In this document: piece after piece, positions 46,149 through 56,651 of the stretch
Layout: the number at the start of each line of letters is the position of its first letter
Numbering within the stretch: the stretch's first letter is position 1
NCBI RefSeq assembly: GCF_000764185.1
Contig: NZ_JQEC01000042.1
Span: forward strand, 124,001 to 188,000
DNA from: Colwellia psychrerythraea
GTDB lineage: Bacteria > Pseudomonadota > Gammaproteobacteria > Enterobacterales > Alteromonadaceae
Length of the DNA: 64,000 nt
Reading direction: 5' to 3'
Translations under genes and position numbers: made by a program
The notes under the pieces: generated by a model
Database searches by the model: none
Told to the model about the DNA's origin: nothing
What the model saw: only the letters and a program-made list of their open reading frames with translations

Positions 46149-47425
46149 TAGTCTGCAATCCTCTCAGGTACTGGTTTTGTATTTTCATTCTTGCTGTAGA
46201 ACCACAATGCAATGAAGAAACCGAAGTAACCAAAACTAGCAATTACGCCAATTAGATTAGCCGTTGGTGTTGCAGGCATAGTACCTAATGCACCAAGCAC
46301 AACAAAACAAATAGCAAACTGAATTAAGTTAACTAAATGTAATTTTGAACGATAACGTACCGACTTCACAGTACCACGGTCAAACCAAGGTAAAGCAAAT
46401 AACATTACAATTGCACCAAACATAGCAACCGCACCTAATAACTTATCAGGAACAACACGCAAAATAGTATAGAAAGGACCAAAGTACCATACCGGAGCAA
46501 TATGCTCAGGAGTTTTCAAACCATTTGCCGGCGTGAAGTTTGGCGCTTCCATAAAGTAACCGCCACCCTCTGGCGCGAAGAACATTACCCAACAGAATAA
46601 GAATAAGAAGCCAGCAACACCCATAATATCTTTAACGGAATAATAAGGATGGAAAGGTACCGCATCAACAATATCGTACTTTTCACTGTATTGTTTATGG
46701 AAAGTAAATTTACTTAATTCTTCAGGTTTAACACTGCCTTTTGGCTTTTTAATATCGATACCTTCAGGGTTATTTGAACCAACCTCATGAAGTGCAAGAA
46801 TATGTAAAAATACTAAAATAACTAATACCAAAGGCATCGCGATAACATGTAAAGCGAAGAAACGGTTTAAAGTCGCACCAGAGATTACGTAATCACCACG
46901 TATCCACAGTGTTAAATCATCTCCAATAATTGGTACAGCACCAAACAAGGAAATAATTACTTGTGCACCCCAATACGACATATTACCCCATGGTAATAAG
47001 TAGCCCATGAAAGCTTCAGCCATAAGTACTAAGAAGATCAACATACCGAAGATCCACAGTAATTCACGAGGTTTTTGATATGAGCCATACATTAGGCCGC
47101 GCATCATATGCATATAAACAACAACAAAAAATGCTGAAGCACCAGTAGAATGCATATAACGTAATAACCAACCGAAGTCGACATCACGCATAATATATTC
47201 AATAGAAGCAAATGCTCCATCGCCAGATGGTTCATAGTTCATCGTTAACCAAATACCGGTAAGGATTTGATTAACAAGTACTAACATAGCTAATGAGCCA
47301 AAAAAGTACCAAAAGTTAAAGTTTTTTGGTGCTGGGTATTGTGCTAAATGTTTGTTCCAAGCGTCAGTCACTGGCAAACGTTTATCAATCCAGCCCATGA
47401 AATCAGTAAATAATTTCATTAACAT
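46148..47425 (-). CDS. petB: Cytochrome b of the bc1 complex
   Basis: A 425-residue membrane protein with about eight helices, the heme-ligand helices (LLRYMHSTGASAFFVVVYMHMMRG and FFALHVIAMPLVLVILVFLHILALHEVG) and the PEWY-like quinol site (here HIAPVWYFGPFYTILR, with PVWY in place of PEWY). The Glu to Val change at the Qo motif agrees with variants seen in many proteobacteria only in part and is worth an alignment. It is flanked by the Rieske and c1 genes with one-base overlaps. Confidence 0.92.
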   Translation of the reverse strand: MLMKLFTDFMGWIDKRLPVTDAWNKHLAQYPAPKNFNFWYFFGSLAMLVLVNQILTGIWLTMNYEPSGDGAFASIEYIMRDVDFGWLLRYMHSTGASAFFVVVYMHMMRGLMYGSYQKPRELLWIFGMLIFLVLMAEAFMGYLLPWGNMSYWGAQVIISLFGAVPIIGDDLTLWIRGDYVISGATLNRFFALHVIAMPLVLVILVFLHILALHEVGSNNPEGIDIKKPKGSVKPEELSKFTFHKQYSEKYDIVDAVPFHPYYSVKDIMGVAGFLFLFCWVMFFAPEGGGYFMEAPNFTPANGLKTPEHIAPVWYFGPFYTILRVVPDKLLGAVAMFGAIVMLFALPWFDRGTVKSVRYRSKLHLVNLIQFAICFVVLGALGTMPATPTANLIGVIASFGYFGFFIALWFYSKNENTKPVPERIAD

Positions 47426-48015
47426 TATACGTCTCCTTGACCAACACCAATTAATAAGGTGTCATCGCTGATAAAAGAATGTTCCGGCACTACCAGGTTT
47501 AATGGTGCAGGAACGCCTTGAAAAACACGGCCAGCCATATCAAATTTACTACCGTGACATGGACAGAAGAAACCGTTTGGCACGCCTTCAACAAACTGTT
47601 CAAAATCGCCACCGTGATGAGTAGGTGCACACCCTAAATGAGTACAAACACCTAGAGCAACTAAGAATTCAGGTTTAATTGAACGATAGGCATTAGTAGC
47701 ATATTCAGGCTGTTGTGCCTTTTCAGAATCTGGATCTCGCAACTGGTCATCATGTTTAGCTAATTCACTAACCGTTTTTTCCGTTCTACGTACAACATAA
47801 ACGGGTTTACCACGCCATTCTGCACGGATTAATTGACCAGGCTGTATTTTACCTACATTAACTTCAACTGGAGCACCCGCAGCTTTCGCGCGAGCACTTG
47901 GGTTCCAGGAAGCAATAAAAGGCACAGCAGCTCCAACCACACCAGCACCACCAACCACTGCCGTAGCAGCCGTTAAGAAGCGTCTGCGGCCGTTATTCAC
48001 AGGCACATTGCTCAT
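47425..48015 (-). CDS. petA: Rieske iron-sulfur protein of the bc1 complex
   Basis: A 196-residue protein with a twin-arginine-type signal (NNGRRRFLTAATAVVGGAG) and the two cluster-binding boxes CTHLGC and CPCHGS. It moves electrons from quinol to cytochrome c1. It is the first gene of the petABC operon, with overlapping stop/start codons to petB. Confidence 0.94.
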   Translation of the reverse strand: MSNVPVNNGRRRFLTAATAVVGGAGVVGAAVPFIASWNPSARAKAAGAPVEVNVGKIQPGQLIRAEWRGKPVYVVRRTEKTVSELAKHDDQLRDPDSEKAQQPEYATNAYRSIKPEFLVALGVCTHLGCAPTHHGGDFEQFVEGVPNGFFCPCHGSKFDMAGRVFQGVPAPLNLVVPEHSFISDDTLLIGVGQGDV

Positions 48016-48311
48016 TCATACTCTCCAACTAAGACACTAACAAAACAATTTTTTTCTGACAAACTAAGTGATAATTTACCATAACCAGCAAGCACAGCGT
48101 TTGTTTTTGTTAGCTCAAATTCATACCAAGCGGTATATCGACAAAAAATTTTTCTGATCATAAAGAAATAGCGTGTTTTTTACAAGGTAAAAAGGGGCTT
48201 AGGCACTGTAAAAACAGAAATAATTTGAAATACTTTGAAATAGAATAAATAAAGGATATTTATGGTGAGTTAATAGGAATTATTAACAAAAGGGTAAATT
48301 TTTTCAGGGCA
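48016..48311. other. Intergenic region upstream of petA
   Basis: About 300 bases between petA and the rpsI terminator. It should hold the petABC promoter; I see no protein or RNA gene. Confidence 0.5.
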
Positions 48312-48336
48312 TAAAAAAACCGACACGAGGTCGGTT
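48312..48336 (-). terminator. Terminator of the rplM-rpsI operon
   Basis: AACCGAC/GTCGGTT, a 7-bp stem with a 5-base loop, followed by seven T on the minus strand. It lies about 135 bases after the rpsI stop. Confidence 0.85.
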
Positions 48337-48470
48337 CTTTAAATGCATATATTCTAAATAGTCTGGATTTAGACAAAGCGGTCAAGTTGTGAGCCCCTGA
48401 ACTTAGGTTAACTAAGTGGCTTGGGCGAACAGCGTAGACAATGCTGTATAAATCCTGAATATGACGAATA

Positions 48471-48863
48471 TTAACGTTTTGAGAATTGTGGCTTCTTACG
48501 TGCTTTATGAAGACCAACTTTCTTACGTTCAACTTTACGAGCATCACGAGTAACGAATCCAGCAGCACGTAGAGAACCACGTAAAGTTTCATCAAACTCC
48601 ATTAATGCACGAGTAATACCGTGACGAATTGCACCAGCTTGACCAGAAATACCACCGCCTACTACAGAGATGTTGAAGTCAAACTTTTCTAACATTTCAA
48701 CTAACTCTAATGGTTGACGAACAACCATACGAGCAGTTTCACGACCGAAATACTCAGAAATGTCACGTTTGTTAATTGTGATTGCACCGTTACCAGCTTT
48801 CATAAACACACGAGCAGTTGAGCTCTTGCGACGACCAGTACCGTAATATTGATTATCAGCCAT
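48471..48863 (-). CDS. rpsI: 30S ribosomal protein S9
   Basis: A 130-residue protein with the S9 signatures [30 protein letters not shown] and the C-terminal KKPQFSKR that reaches the P site. It follows rplM by three bases. Confidence 0.97.
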   Translation of the reverse strand: MADNQYYGTGRRKSSTARVFMKAGNGAITINKRDISEYFGRETARMVVRQPLELVEMLEKFDFNISVVGGGISGQAGAIRHGITRALMEFDETLRGSLRAAGFVTRDARKVERKKVGLHKARKKPQFSKR

Positions 48864-48866
48864 TGC

Positions 48867-49295
48867 TTATAGCTCCAAAAGTTGTGGTTGTTGTGCTGTA
48901 TGTGCATGCTCAGGGCCTGCATATACTTTTAATTTGCGGAACATTTCACGACCTAAAGGACCTTTAGGTAACATGCCTTTCACTGCAAATTCAAGAACGC
49001 GTGTTGGTGCTTTTTCAATTAACTTTTCAAAGCTAATTTGCTTAAGACCACCAGGAAATTCAGTATGCGAGTAGTAAATTTTACCTTTCGCTTTGTTACC
49101 TGTTACACGTACTTTCTCAGCATTGATAACAACGATATAATCGCCAGTATCTACGTGAGGTGTATATTCTACTTTATGCTTACCGCGTAAACGGCTTGCA
49201 ATTTCGGTAGCGATACGACCTAAAGTTTTATCTTCGGCGTCCACTAAGAACCATTCGCGTTGTACGCTTGCTGGTTTTGCTACAAAAGTTTTCAT
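48867..49295 (-). CDS. rplM: 50S ribosomal protein L13
   Basis: The start at 49295 gives the usual 142 residues beginning MKTFVAKP; the longer frame to 49307 adds four residues not in the family. Conserved L13 text includes [21 protein letters not shown] and [21 protein letters not shown]. It is first in the rplM-rpsI operon. Confidence 0.97.
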   Translation of the reverse strand: MKTFVAKPASVQREWFLVDAEDKTLGRIATEIASRLRGKHKVEYTPHVDTGDYIVVINAEKVRVTGNKAKGKIYYSHTEFPGGLKQISFEKLIEKAPTRVLEFAVKGMLPKGPLGREMFRKLKVYAGPEHAHTAQQPQLLEL

Positions 49296-49463
49296 TAAAA
49301 AACCCAATCTTATATATGTTACTTAAATGACAATAAAAACAAAAAGTTCAATTGCCGGTTAAATGGACTACGCCATTGCCCCTTCGAGCATCGAGCCCAG
49401 CGCCTCTATTTATAGGGAACTTAAACAAGAATCCACAAAACAATAGGCATTTGTAACGTAGGG
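49296..49463 (-). promoter_or_regulatory. rplM leader, possible autoregulatory element
   Basis: From the inferred start of transcription to the rplM ATG is about 165 bases, long for an untranslated leader. It holds potential short hairpins (for example AATGG/CCATT around 49373-49388). E. coli rplM-rpsI is reported to be repressed by L13 acting on its leader, so a similar control is possible. Confidence 0.4.
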
Positions 49464-49470
49464 AGCGCGG

Positions 49471-49476
49471 ATTATA
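49471..49476 (-). promoter_or_regulatory. -10 box of rplM-rpsI
   Basis: Perfect TATAAT on the minus strand followed by a GC-rich discriminator (CCGCGCTCCC), as expected for a growth-rate-controlled ribosomal promoter. The -35 match is poor. Confidence 0.65.
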
Positions 49477-50034
49477 CAGAAAGAATGCATAAAGATCACG
49501 TCTATTGCCATTATTTTTTAATATAATTCATCTAACTATATATAAGCTAGTTCAAGCGACACTATTAATATGCATGGTTAAGTTAAACATCCCTAAATCG
49601 ACCTAAAAGCATAACCATGAATAAAGTGACGAGTATGGTGTAATAGCCTGTAATGGCCTGAACCATCATATTATTGTATATTTTAATATATCAAAGATCT
49701 CTTAGTTCGATGATATAAGTAAACAGCACTAAGAATATTTGTATTTATTGCGGTTATTACCTATATAGGTGTCATCACTTAAAAAGGCTCACATTAGAGT
49801 GAAATAGCGCTTGCATGAGTTGACATTAAGTTTGAAAATCCTTAGCGTAACAACTGTTAATAAAGTAAAAAGCTCCGAGCAAAAGTTAACTCATAGTTAA
49901 TAATGGGTTATAAAGTAATCGCTCAGGGGTTAACCAATGAATAAAAGTAAAAAAAGTCGCAACAATATTTTACATTTGTAAAAATTTGTCGCAGTATGAA
50001 GTTAGCCCCCGTAAAACATAAATGGAAATACAAT
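49477..50034. other. Intergenic region between the rplM promoter and pilA
   Basis: AT-rich, with no gene. GTCGCA occurs twice just before pilA (near 49956 and 49988). It presumably contains the pilA promoter; I could not find a convincing sigma-54 site. Confidence 0.4.
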
Positions 50035-50517
50035 ATGAAAAACTTACAACAAATGAAAAAAAGTGCACAAAAAGGTTTTACTTTAATTGAATTAATGATC
50101 GTTGTAGCGATTATTGGTATTTTGGCTGCAGTAGCGTTACCTGCATATCAAGACTATACCAAACGTGCTGAGTTTACTGAGACAACATTAGCCGCTGCAA
50201 ATATAAAAACTGCAATATCTATCTGTGTTCAAACACAAGGTCTTCCAAATTCTGGTAACTGTAATAAAAATGTGTTTGGCGTTCCTGCGGATGTTACCGC
50301 TGGTGCTGATATTGCTGGTACAGCACTTACAGGTACTGCTCCAGGTGTTGCAGCTGGCTCTGGTGTTGCTGGTGGTACATATATTATTACCGCAACTGCA
50401 GCGACTAACTCACCGAACACTGCAGAAACATATGTATTAACAGGCACATTACTTGCTTCTGGCGCAATTTCATGGGCTCCAGGTGTTTGTAGTAATACTT
50501 CAGCTAACTTATGTTAA
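50035..50517 (+). CDS. pilA: Type IV pilin major subunit
   Basis: The start at 50035 (160 residues) has GGA eight bases upstream and gives a normal leader [14 protein letters not shown], cut by PilD before [23 protein letters not shown]. The methylated Phe, Glu5 and hydrophobic spine are present. The globular part is Gly/Ala/Thr-rich, with a C-terminal Cys pair ([11 protein letters not shown]) likely forming the D-region loop. It begins the pilA-pilB-pilC-pilD cluster and has its own terminator. Confidence 0.92.
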   Translation: MKNLQQMKKSAQKGFTLIELMIVVAIIGILAAVALPAYQDYTKRAEFTETTLAAANIKTAISICVQTQGLPNSGNCNKNVFGVPADVTAGADIAGTALTGTAPGVAAGSGVAGGTYIITATAATNSPNTAETYVLTGTLLASGAISWAPGVCSNTSANLC

Positions 50518-50566
50518 TTTGAATTAAATAATAAAAAGAATTTAATCTTTCTATTATTAATTTTTA

Positions 50567-50593
50567 TAAAAGCTCCTTAGGGAGCTTTTTTTA
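50567..50593 (+). terminator. Terminator after pilA
   Basis: AAAGCTCC with GGAGCTTT across a TTAG loop followed by seven T. It separates high pilin expression from pilBCD. Confidence 0.88.
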
Positions 50594-50785
50594 TTAACTT
50601 CAGTTTTATAGACTCTAAAAAATACTTGGTTATATCATTAAATATCAGACGCTTTTAGCCATAAAACTACCTGTATTTATATCACCTAAGTCTTATAAAT
50701 CTTTTTATGCTTTTCTACTGTTATAAGTTACACTAAAACAGTTAACTACTATTTTAATATTTCCAAGAGGTTATCTCTAAAAGTT

Positions 50786-52486
50786 ATGAAAGGCAACCAT
50801 CAACAATCCAGTGTATTATCTGCATTATCAAAGCAGAACCTTATTCCATTAGAGTCAATAGATGATATTGCCGCCGACTTTGTTGGAAAGAACAAACCTT
50901 TCATTCGCTTTCTGATAGAAAACAAAAATCTTGATGGTAATAGCATTGCCAAAGTGCTCTCCAAAAGTTTTGGTTATCCTCAAATTCAACTTTCTCATTT
51001 TGATACTAGTTTAATACCTGACGGAATTCGAAACGAAAAATTGATATCCAAACACAACGCACTACCACTATTTCTTAGAGGCAAAGTGCTATTTGTTGCC
51101 ATGTCAGATCCAACTAACCTTGATGCCTTGGAAGAGATTCAATTTAATACTGGTTATAATACTGAATTGATATTGTGTGACGAAACCAGCTTACAAACTT
51201 GTATTGAAAAAGTATTAGAAGATGAGAATGATGCTTTAGATATAAGCGATATTGATGCAGATGAACTTGCTGGCATCGATGTCGAAGATACAAAAAAGGA
51301 AGAAGATAGAGCTAACAGTGAAGACGATGCTCCTATTGTTGTTTTTATCAATAAAATATTACTTGATGCGATTAAAAAAGGAGCCTCAGATTTACATTTT
51401 GAACCTTATGAAAAGTCCTTCCGTATTCGCTTTCGTATTGATGGTATATTAGCTGAAATTGCCAGGCCCCCTGTATCGCTTTCATCAAGAATGGCTGCGA
51501 GATTAAAAGTAATGTCAAAGCTAGATATTGCTGAGCGACGAGTTCCCCAAGATGGCAGGATTAAATTAGCACTATCTAAGAAAAAATCGATTGATTTTCG
51601 TGTTAGTACTCTTCCCACTATGTGGGGTGAGAAAATTGTTATGCGGATATTAGACTCCTCAAGTGCCATGCTTGGTATCGACATGCTTGGTTACGAGCCC
51701 GAGCAAAAGAAGATCTATATGGAAGCGTTAGATCAACCTCAGGGCATGATTTTAGTTACCGGCCCTACCGGCTCAGGTAAAACAGTATCACTTTATACCG
51801 GTTTGAATATTCTCAATACACAAGAGCGGAATATTTCTACAGCCGAGGATCCTGTTGAGATTAACCTTGAAGGAATTAACCAAGTTCAAATCAATAATCG
51901 CGCAGGTTTAACTTTCCCTAGTGCTTTGCGATCATTTTTGCGCCAAGATCCCGATATTGTTATGGTTGGTGAAATTCGAGACCTTGAAACAGCTGAAATA
52001 TCAATCAAGGCTGCACAAACGGGTCATTTAGTGTTATCAACACTACATACTAATTCAGCCGCTGAAACTTTAACTCGCTTACTTAATATGGGTGTACCTT
52101 CATATAACGTCGCTAGCTCTGTGTCCATTATAATTGCTCAGCGCTTAGCTCGTCGTTTATGTCCCCAATGTAAAGAAGAGGAACCATTGTCAGAGATGCA
52201 ATTGGCTGAGCAAGGTTTTCCTGCTGACAAATTGGCTGAAATAAAACTATTTAAGCCTGTTGGTTGCACCCATTGTACCGGCGGTTACAAAGGCAGGGTT
52301 GGTATTTATGAAGTGATTAAAATTAGCTCTGTTATTGCTTCTATTATTATGGAAGGTGGTAACTCTCTTGACATTGCACGACAATGTCAAAAAGAGGGTT
52401 ATAACAATCTGCGTCAGTCTGGAATAATTAAAGCAATGAGTGGTATGACAAGCTTAGAAGAAATTAATCGAGTAACTAGCGCCTAA
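50786..52486 (+). CDS. pilB: Type IV pilus extension ATPase
   Basis: A 566-residue cytosolic GspE/PilB ATPase. It has the N-terminal GSPII_E domain, then the motor with Walker A GPTGSGKT (about residues 328-335), Asp box, Walker B-like [12 protein letters not shown], His box LVLSTLHTN and the tetracysteine zinc site (CPQC and CTHC). It powers pilus extension. AAGAGG ribosome site upstream. Confidence 0.95.
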   Translation: MKGNHQQSSVLSALSKQNLIPLESIDDIAADFVGKNKPFIRFLIENKNLDGNSIAKVLSKSFGYPQIQLSHFDTSLIPDGIRNEKLISKHNALPLFLRGKVLFVAMSDPTNLDALEEIQFNTGYNTELILCDETSLQTCIEKVLEDENDALDISDIDADELAGIDVEDTKKEEDRANSEDDAPIVVFINKILLDAIKKGASDLHFEPYEKSFRIRFRIDGILAEIARPPVSLSSRMAARLKVMSKLDIAERRVPQDGRIKLALSKKKSIDFRVSTLPTMWGEKIVMRILDSSSAMLGIDMLGYEPEQKKIYMEALDQPQGMILVTGPTGSGKTVSLYTGLNILNTQERNISTAEDPVEINLEGINQVQINNRAGLTFPSALRSFLRQDPDIVMVGEIRDLETAEISIKAAQTGHLVLSTLHTNSAAETLTRLLNMGVPSYNVASSVSIIIAQRLARRLCPQCKEEEPLSEMQLAEQGFPADKLAEIKLFKPVGCTHCTGGYKGRVGIYEVIKISSVIASIIMEGGNSLDIARQCQKEGYNNLRQSGIIKAMSGMTSLEEINRVTSA

Positions 52487-52599
52487 AGTATACTTTAGTC
52501 AACTCGCTTACACTTAATAAAATATTTATGCATTAAATAATTCTTTACTGAAGATAATAAGAAACAAAGAATAAAGTAACTCATGGAACAAAGTTAATT

Positions 52600-53847
52600 A
52601 TGGCGATTACAGCAGGTAAGAAAACTAAAAACAAAATAAAAGAACAAGATATTTTTGTTTGGCAAGGTGTTAACCGTAAAGGAAAGAAAATTAGCGGTGA
52701 ACTTCCTGCGAACAATGTTATCGAATTGAAAAGTCAATTGCGTAAGCAGGGTATAACGCCAAGTCGTGTCAAAAAGAAAGCTAAGCCCTTATTCGGCCTA
52801 AGTGGTGACAAGCCAATAACTCCTGGTGATATCGCAGTCATTACTAGGCAAATATCTACCATGTTAGGAGCTGGTGTGCCCTTAGTACAAACAATTGAGA
52901 TGATTGGTTCAGGTCATAATAATGGTAAAATGCGAAAGCTTCTAGGTGATATTGGTATCAAACTATCTTCAGGTATCCCTTTGTCAGACTGTTTACGTGA
53001 TCACCCGCTATATTTTGATGATCTGTATTGTGATCTGGTAGCTTCAGGCGAGCAATCAGGTTCGTTAGAAACTATCTATGCTCGTATTGCTACCTATAAA
53101 GAAAAAGCTGAAGCACTTAAGAGTAAAATTAAAAAGGCAATGACCTATCCAATAGCTGTTTTAGTTGTAGCGGCAATAGTAACCTCTATTTTGCTTATCT
53201 TTGTAGTACCTGTTTTTCAGGAGATATTTTCTAGTTTTGGTGCTGAGTTACCAGCATTCACACAATTCGTAATTGGCATATCCGAATTTATGCAAGCTTA
53301 TTGGTATTTCGGCTTGGCAGGACTTTATCTAGCATCATTTCTATTTAAACGTGCCCACAGAAATAGTCTTAAATTTCGTGACAGTGTTGATAAGAACATT
53401 TTAAAGCTGCCCGTAATTGGTGATTTATTAGAAAAAGCCGCAGTAGCACGGTATGCTAGAACATTATCTACAACCTTTGCCGCTGGCGTACCATTGATAG
53501 ATGCCTTAGAGTCCGCAGCTGGCGCGTCTGGTAACGCTGTATTTAGAGAGGCTATTTTAGAAGTACGTGCTGAAGTTTCCTCTGGTATGCAAATGAATTT
53601 AGCGATGCGTAACTGTAAAATATTCCCTGACATGGTTATACAAATGGTTGCGATTGGGGAAGAGTCTGGCGCTGTTGACGATATGTTATCCAAAGTGGCA
53701 AATGTATATGAGCAACAAGTAGATGATGCTGTAGATGGTTTAACCGCTTTGTTGGAGCCGATGATTATGGCTGTATTAGGTGTTGTTATCGGTGGCTTGA
53801 TTATTGCCATGTACTTACCAATATTTGAAATAGGTAAAGTTGTATAA
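52600..53847 (+). CDS. pilC: Type IV pilus inner-membrane platform protein
   Basis: A 415-residue GspF/PilC protein with two repeated T2SF domains (about 75-195 and 280-400; MLGAGVPLVQTIEMI and TFAAGVPLIDALES) and three membrane helices. It links the PilB motor to the pilus base. It lies 113 bases after pilB. Confidence 0.94.
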   Translation: MAITAGKKTKNKIKEQDIFVWQGVNRKGKKISGELPANNVIELKSQLRKQGITPSRVKKKAKPLFGLSGDKPITPGDIAVITRQISTMLGAGVPLVQTIEMIGSGHNNGKMRKLLGDIGIKLSSGIPLSDCLRDHPLYFDDLYCDLVASGEQSGSLETIYARIATYKEKAEALKSKIKKAMTYPIAVLVVAAIVTSILLIFVVPVFQEIFSSFGAELPAFTQFVIGISEFMQAYWYFGLAGLYLASFLFKRAHRNSLKFRDSVDKNILKLPVIGDLLEKAAVARYARTLSTTFAAGVPLIDALESAAGASGNAVFREAILEVRAEVSSGMQMNLAMRNCKIFPDMVIQMVAIGEESGAVDDMLSKVANVYEQQVDDAVDGLTALLEPMIMAVLGVVIGGLIIAMYLPIFEIGKVV

Positions 53848-53855
53848 ACCTATCT

Positions 53856-53894
53856 TAAAATGGAAAAGTAATATATCAATACTCTTCCATTTTA
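53856..53894 (+). repeat. Inverted repeat between pilC and pilD
   Basis: TAAAATGGAA and TTCCATTTTA, a 10-bp stem with a 19-base loop. It might reduce read-through but is not a classical terminator. Confidence 0.4.
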
Positions 53895-53931
53895 TCTCTA
53901 AATTCATTCACTTGTAACTTCAGATTAAAAT

Positions 53932-54852
53932 GTGGACTTCACTTTGTTAGACAATACTTTTTTATCTTTTATCAACAATTTATCCTTGTTATTCCTTCAA
54001 TATCCTAGCTTCTTTTACATCACAGTTAGCCTAATATCATTAGCCATTGGTAGCTTTCTCAATGTAGTTATTTATCGTACTCCGAAAATGATGGAGTATA
54101 CTTGGTACCATGAATGCCGGGAATATTTAGCTGAGGAAGTAAGTGATGTTGAAGCTAAAAAATTTACTCCTGTCACATTATCAAAACCTGACTCTACCTG
54201 TCCTAGTTGTGGGCATAAAATTCGATTTTACGAAAACATTCCTGTATTGAGCTGGTTGTTTTTAAAAGGGAAATGTAGTCAATGTACAAATAGTATTTCT
54301 GTACGTTATCCTTTAATTGAAATATCAACCATGCTATTAAGTCTTATTGTTGCACAACACTTTGGCGTTACTATAACAACCCTATGGGTTTTATTACTCA
54401 CTTGGGGGTTAATAACACTCACCATGATTGATTTTGATCATATGTTATTACCTGATCAAATAACCTTACCGTTATTATGGCTCGGTTTACTGATAAATAT
54501 AAACGGTACTTTTATCCCATTAACAGACGCTGTAATTGGCGCCGCTGTTGGTTATATGAGCCTATTTTCTGTCTTTTGGCTCTTTAAGTTGATGACGGGA
54601 AAAGAGGGTATGGGTTATGGTGACTTTAAATTGTTTGCTGTATTTGGTGCTTGGCTAGGCTGGCAATTATTACCATTACTTATTCTTATGGCATCTGTCG
54701 TCGGTGCTATTGTAGGTATTGCTTTAATGTTATTCAAAAATCATCAAAAAGAACAAGGCATACCTTTTGGTCCTTATTTAGCTGTAGCTGGTTGGCTCAC
54801 CTTATTATGGGGTGAGGGTATTTGGTCTTGGTATTTACAAAAATTTCTTTAA
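53932..54852 (+). CDS. pilD: Prepilin peptidase / N-methyltransferase
   Basis: A 306-residue membrane protein starting with GTG. It has the C-x2-C...C-x2-C zinc site (CPSCGH, CSQCTN), an Asp active site in MIDFDHMLLPDQ and GMGYGDFKLFA, and about seven helices (FLNVVIYRTP near the N terminus). It cleaves prepilins and methylates the new N-terminal Phe. No clear Shine-Dalgarno precedes the GTG, so the start is likely but not certain. Confidence 0.92.
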   Translation: MDFTLLDNTFLSFINNLSLLFLQYPSFFYITVSLISLAIGSFLNVVIYRTPKMMEYTWYHECREYLAEEVSDVEAKKFTPVTLSKPDSTCPSCGHKIRFYENIPVLSWLFLKGKCSQCTNSISVRYPLIEISTMLLSLIVAQHFGVTITTLWVLLLTWGLITLTMIDFDHMLLPDQITLPLLWLGLLININGTFIPLTDAVIGAAVGYMSLFSVFWLFKLMTGKEGMGYGDFKLFAVFGAWLGWQLLPLLILMASVVGAIVGIALMLFKNHQKEQGIPFGPYLAVAGWLTLLWGEGIWSWYLQKFL

Positions 54853-54871
54853 TTTATAAGTCTCTTGCACA

Positions 54872-55480
54872 ATGTCTGAACTAATTATTGGTCTTACTGG
54901 CGGTATTGGTAGTGGTAAGACCACGATTACCAATTATTTCCTTGAATTAGGCATTGATGTAATTGATGCTGATGTCATCGCTAGAGAAGTGGTCGCTGTC
55001 AATAGCCCTGCTTTAACGGCTATTGCTGATCACTTTGGCGAAAATTATATACAAAACGACGGTAATCTAAACCGTGGTTTATTGAGAAGCCGTATCTTTA
55101 GCAATGAAGCTGACAAACTGTGGCTTAATGCTTTATTACATCCATTAATACGTGTTGGTATCATTAAGCAAACTAAAAACTCAACAAGTCCATATTGCAT
55201 TTTAGTGGCGCCTTTACTTATTGAAAACAATTTATTATCACTAGTTAATCGTGTATTAATTACTGATGTTAGTGAAATTACTCAGATAGAACGTACCATG
55301 CTAAGAGATACGAGCACCTTAACAGAGATTAAAGCTATCTTAGCTAGTCAAACAAGTCGTGCAGAGAGACTAGAAGTAGCTGACGACGTGATTAACAATG
55401 ACACTATCAGCCAGCAAGAAATTAAAGAACTTGTCATATCACTTGATAAAAAGTATTTATCCTTGACAAAAATGGTTTAA
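54872..55480 (+). CDS. coaE: Dephospho-CoA kinase
   Basis: A 202-residue kinase with P-loop GLTGGIGSGKTT, DADVIAREVV and HPLIR motifs. It does the last step of coenzyme A synthesis. The gene follows pilD closely, as in many gammaproteobacteria. Confidence 0.95.
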   Translation: MSELIIGLTGGIGSGKTTITNYFLELGIDVIDADVIAREVVAVNSPALTAIADHFGENYIQNDGNLNRGLLRSRIFSNEADKLWLNALLHPLIRVGIIKQTKNSTSPYCILVAPLLIENNLLSLVNRVLITDVSEITQIERTMLRDTSTLTEIKAILASQTSRAERLEVADDVINNDTISQQEIKELVISLDKKYLSLTKMV

Positions 55481-55543
55481 AAATCAACAATAAAATAATT
55501 CGTTCTTTAATTTTAACCTCAGGTTCAGTAGTTCAAAATTTTT

Positions 55544-56296
55544 ATGTCTACGGTCTTATATGAACATCCGCTTAATGAGCGCATAAGAAATTATCTTAAG
55601 CTTGAGCAACTTTTTGCTCAGGCATTCACTTGTCTTAGCAGCGACCTAAGCATCAAAACTAGCCACCAAGTATTTTTCAATGCGCTATTCTCTATTTTAG
55701 ACACACTAGAACGAAACGATGTCCGTGGTGATTTGATTAAAGATCTAGAAAAATTAGAACAAAATTTAGTTGTATGGTCTAAAGTTCCAGATGTCGATAC
55801 TAGCGCACTAGAAAAGAATCTGGCAGAAACCGTAAAGTTAGTAAGTCACCTGAGAATTCCACGACCTACCTGGGGTCAACTCAAAGAAGATAAACTACTG
55901 TCTTGTTTAAAACAGCGCTTTGCAATTCAAGGCGGTAGCTCTAGTTTTGACTTACCACAATTACATTTTTGGCTGCACCAAGATGAAAGTAAGACAAAAC
56001 AAGAGATTCAACAATGGCTTAACCTGTTAAGTGATATATCCTCCGCTTTAGCCATTATCTTGAAATTCATTCGTTTACGTGCTGAATTCGAAAATATTGA
56101 AGTTGACAGTGGCTTTTACCAAGATAATGGTGAGGGTCTGTTATTGTTGCGGATACAGTTAGCGCAAGGGGCTAAGTATTATCCTACAATTAGCGGTAAC
56201 AAGTTCCGCTACTCCATTCGTTTCATGCTCCCATGCCAACACACAGGTCGCAGGTACGCAAATCAGACAACCGTGTTTCAATTAGCTCGCTGTTAA
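55544..56296 (+). CDS. zapD: Cell division protein ZapD
   Basis: A 250-residue all-alpha/beta protein (E. coli 247) with the family start YEHPLNERIRNYLKLEQLF and QDNGEGLLLLRIQLAQGAKYYPTISGNKFR-type C-terminal text, here QLAQGAKYYPTISGNKFRYS. It crosslinks FtsZ filaments at the Z-ring. It lies between coaE and yacG as usual. Confidence 0.93.
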   Translation: MSTVLYEHPLNERIRNYLKLEQLFAQAFTCLSSDLSIKTSHQVFFNALFSILDTLERNDVRGDLIKDLEKLEQNLVVWSKVPDVDTSALEKNLAETVKLVSHLRIPRPTWGQLKEDKLLSCLKQRFAIQGGSSSFDLPQLHFWLHQDESKTKQEIQQWLNLLSDISSALAIILKFIRLRAEFENIEVDSGFYQDNGEGLLLLRIQLAQGAKYYPTISGNKFRYSIRFMLPCQHTGRRYANQTTVFQLARC

Positions 56297-56406
56297 CGAG
56301 TCTCAGCAAATTATTGCCTTAAAGTTTCACTCATTTTCTGTTAATTCAATCTGCTAAACTTTAGTGTATAATTAGTTATAATTATAGTTTTACATGATAT
56401 TACCAC

Positions 56407-56643
56407 ATGACATTAAAAGTCCCCTGCCCTCAATGCCAAAAATCTGTAGAATGGCAAGCAAGTAGCGAGTTCCGTCCTTTTTGTAGCAAACGTTGCCAAT
56501 TAATTGATCTTGGTGAGTGGGCAGACGAAAACCACAAAATCAGCCAAAATATTCAAGTAGACACAGTTTTATCAGAAGAAATGCTAGATGCAATGGAAGA
56601 TGAGTTTTTAATGAACAATAAGTTTTTTGTTGAACCTGAATAA
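56407..56643 (+). CDS. yacG: DNA gyrase inhibitor YacG
   Basis: A 78-residue zinc protein with CPQC and CSKRC (C-x2-C and C-x3-C) and the [17 protein letters not shown] signature. E. coli YacG binds GyrB and reduces gyrase activity. It ends nine bases from the convergent mutT stop. Confidence 0.93.
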   Translation: MTLKVPCPQCQKSVEWQASSEFRPFCSKRCQLIDLGEWADENHKISQNIQVDTVLSEEMLDAMEDEFLMNNKFFVEPE

Positions 56644-56651
56644 CTTGCGTT

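Noticed and set aside
48260..48595. 111-codon minus-strand frame overlapping rpsI
   Set aside because: Shadow of rpsI in another frame that runs through the operon terminator; no family resemblance.
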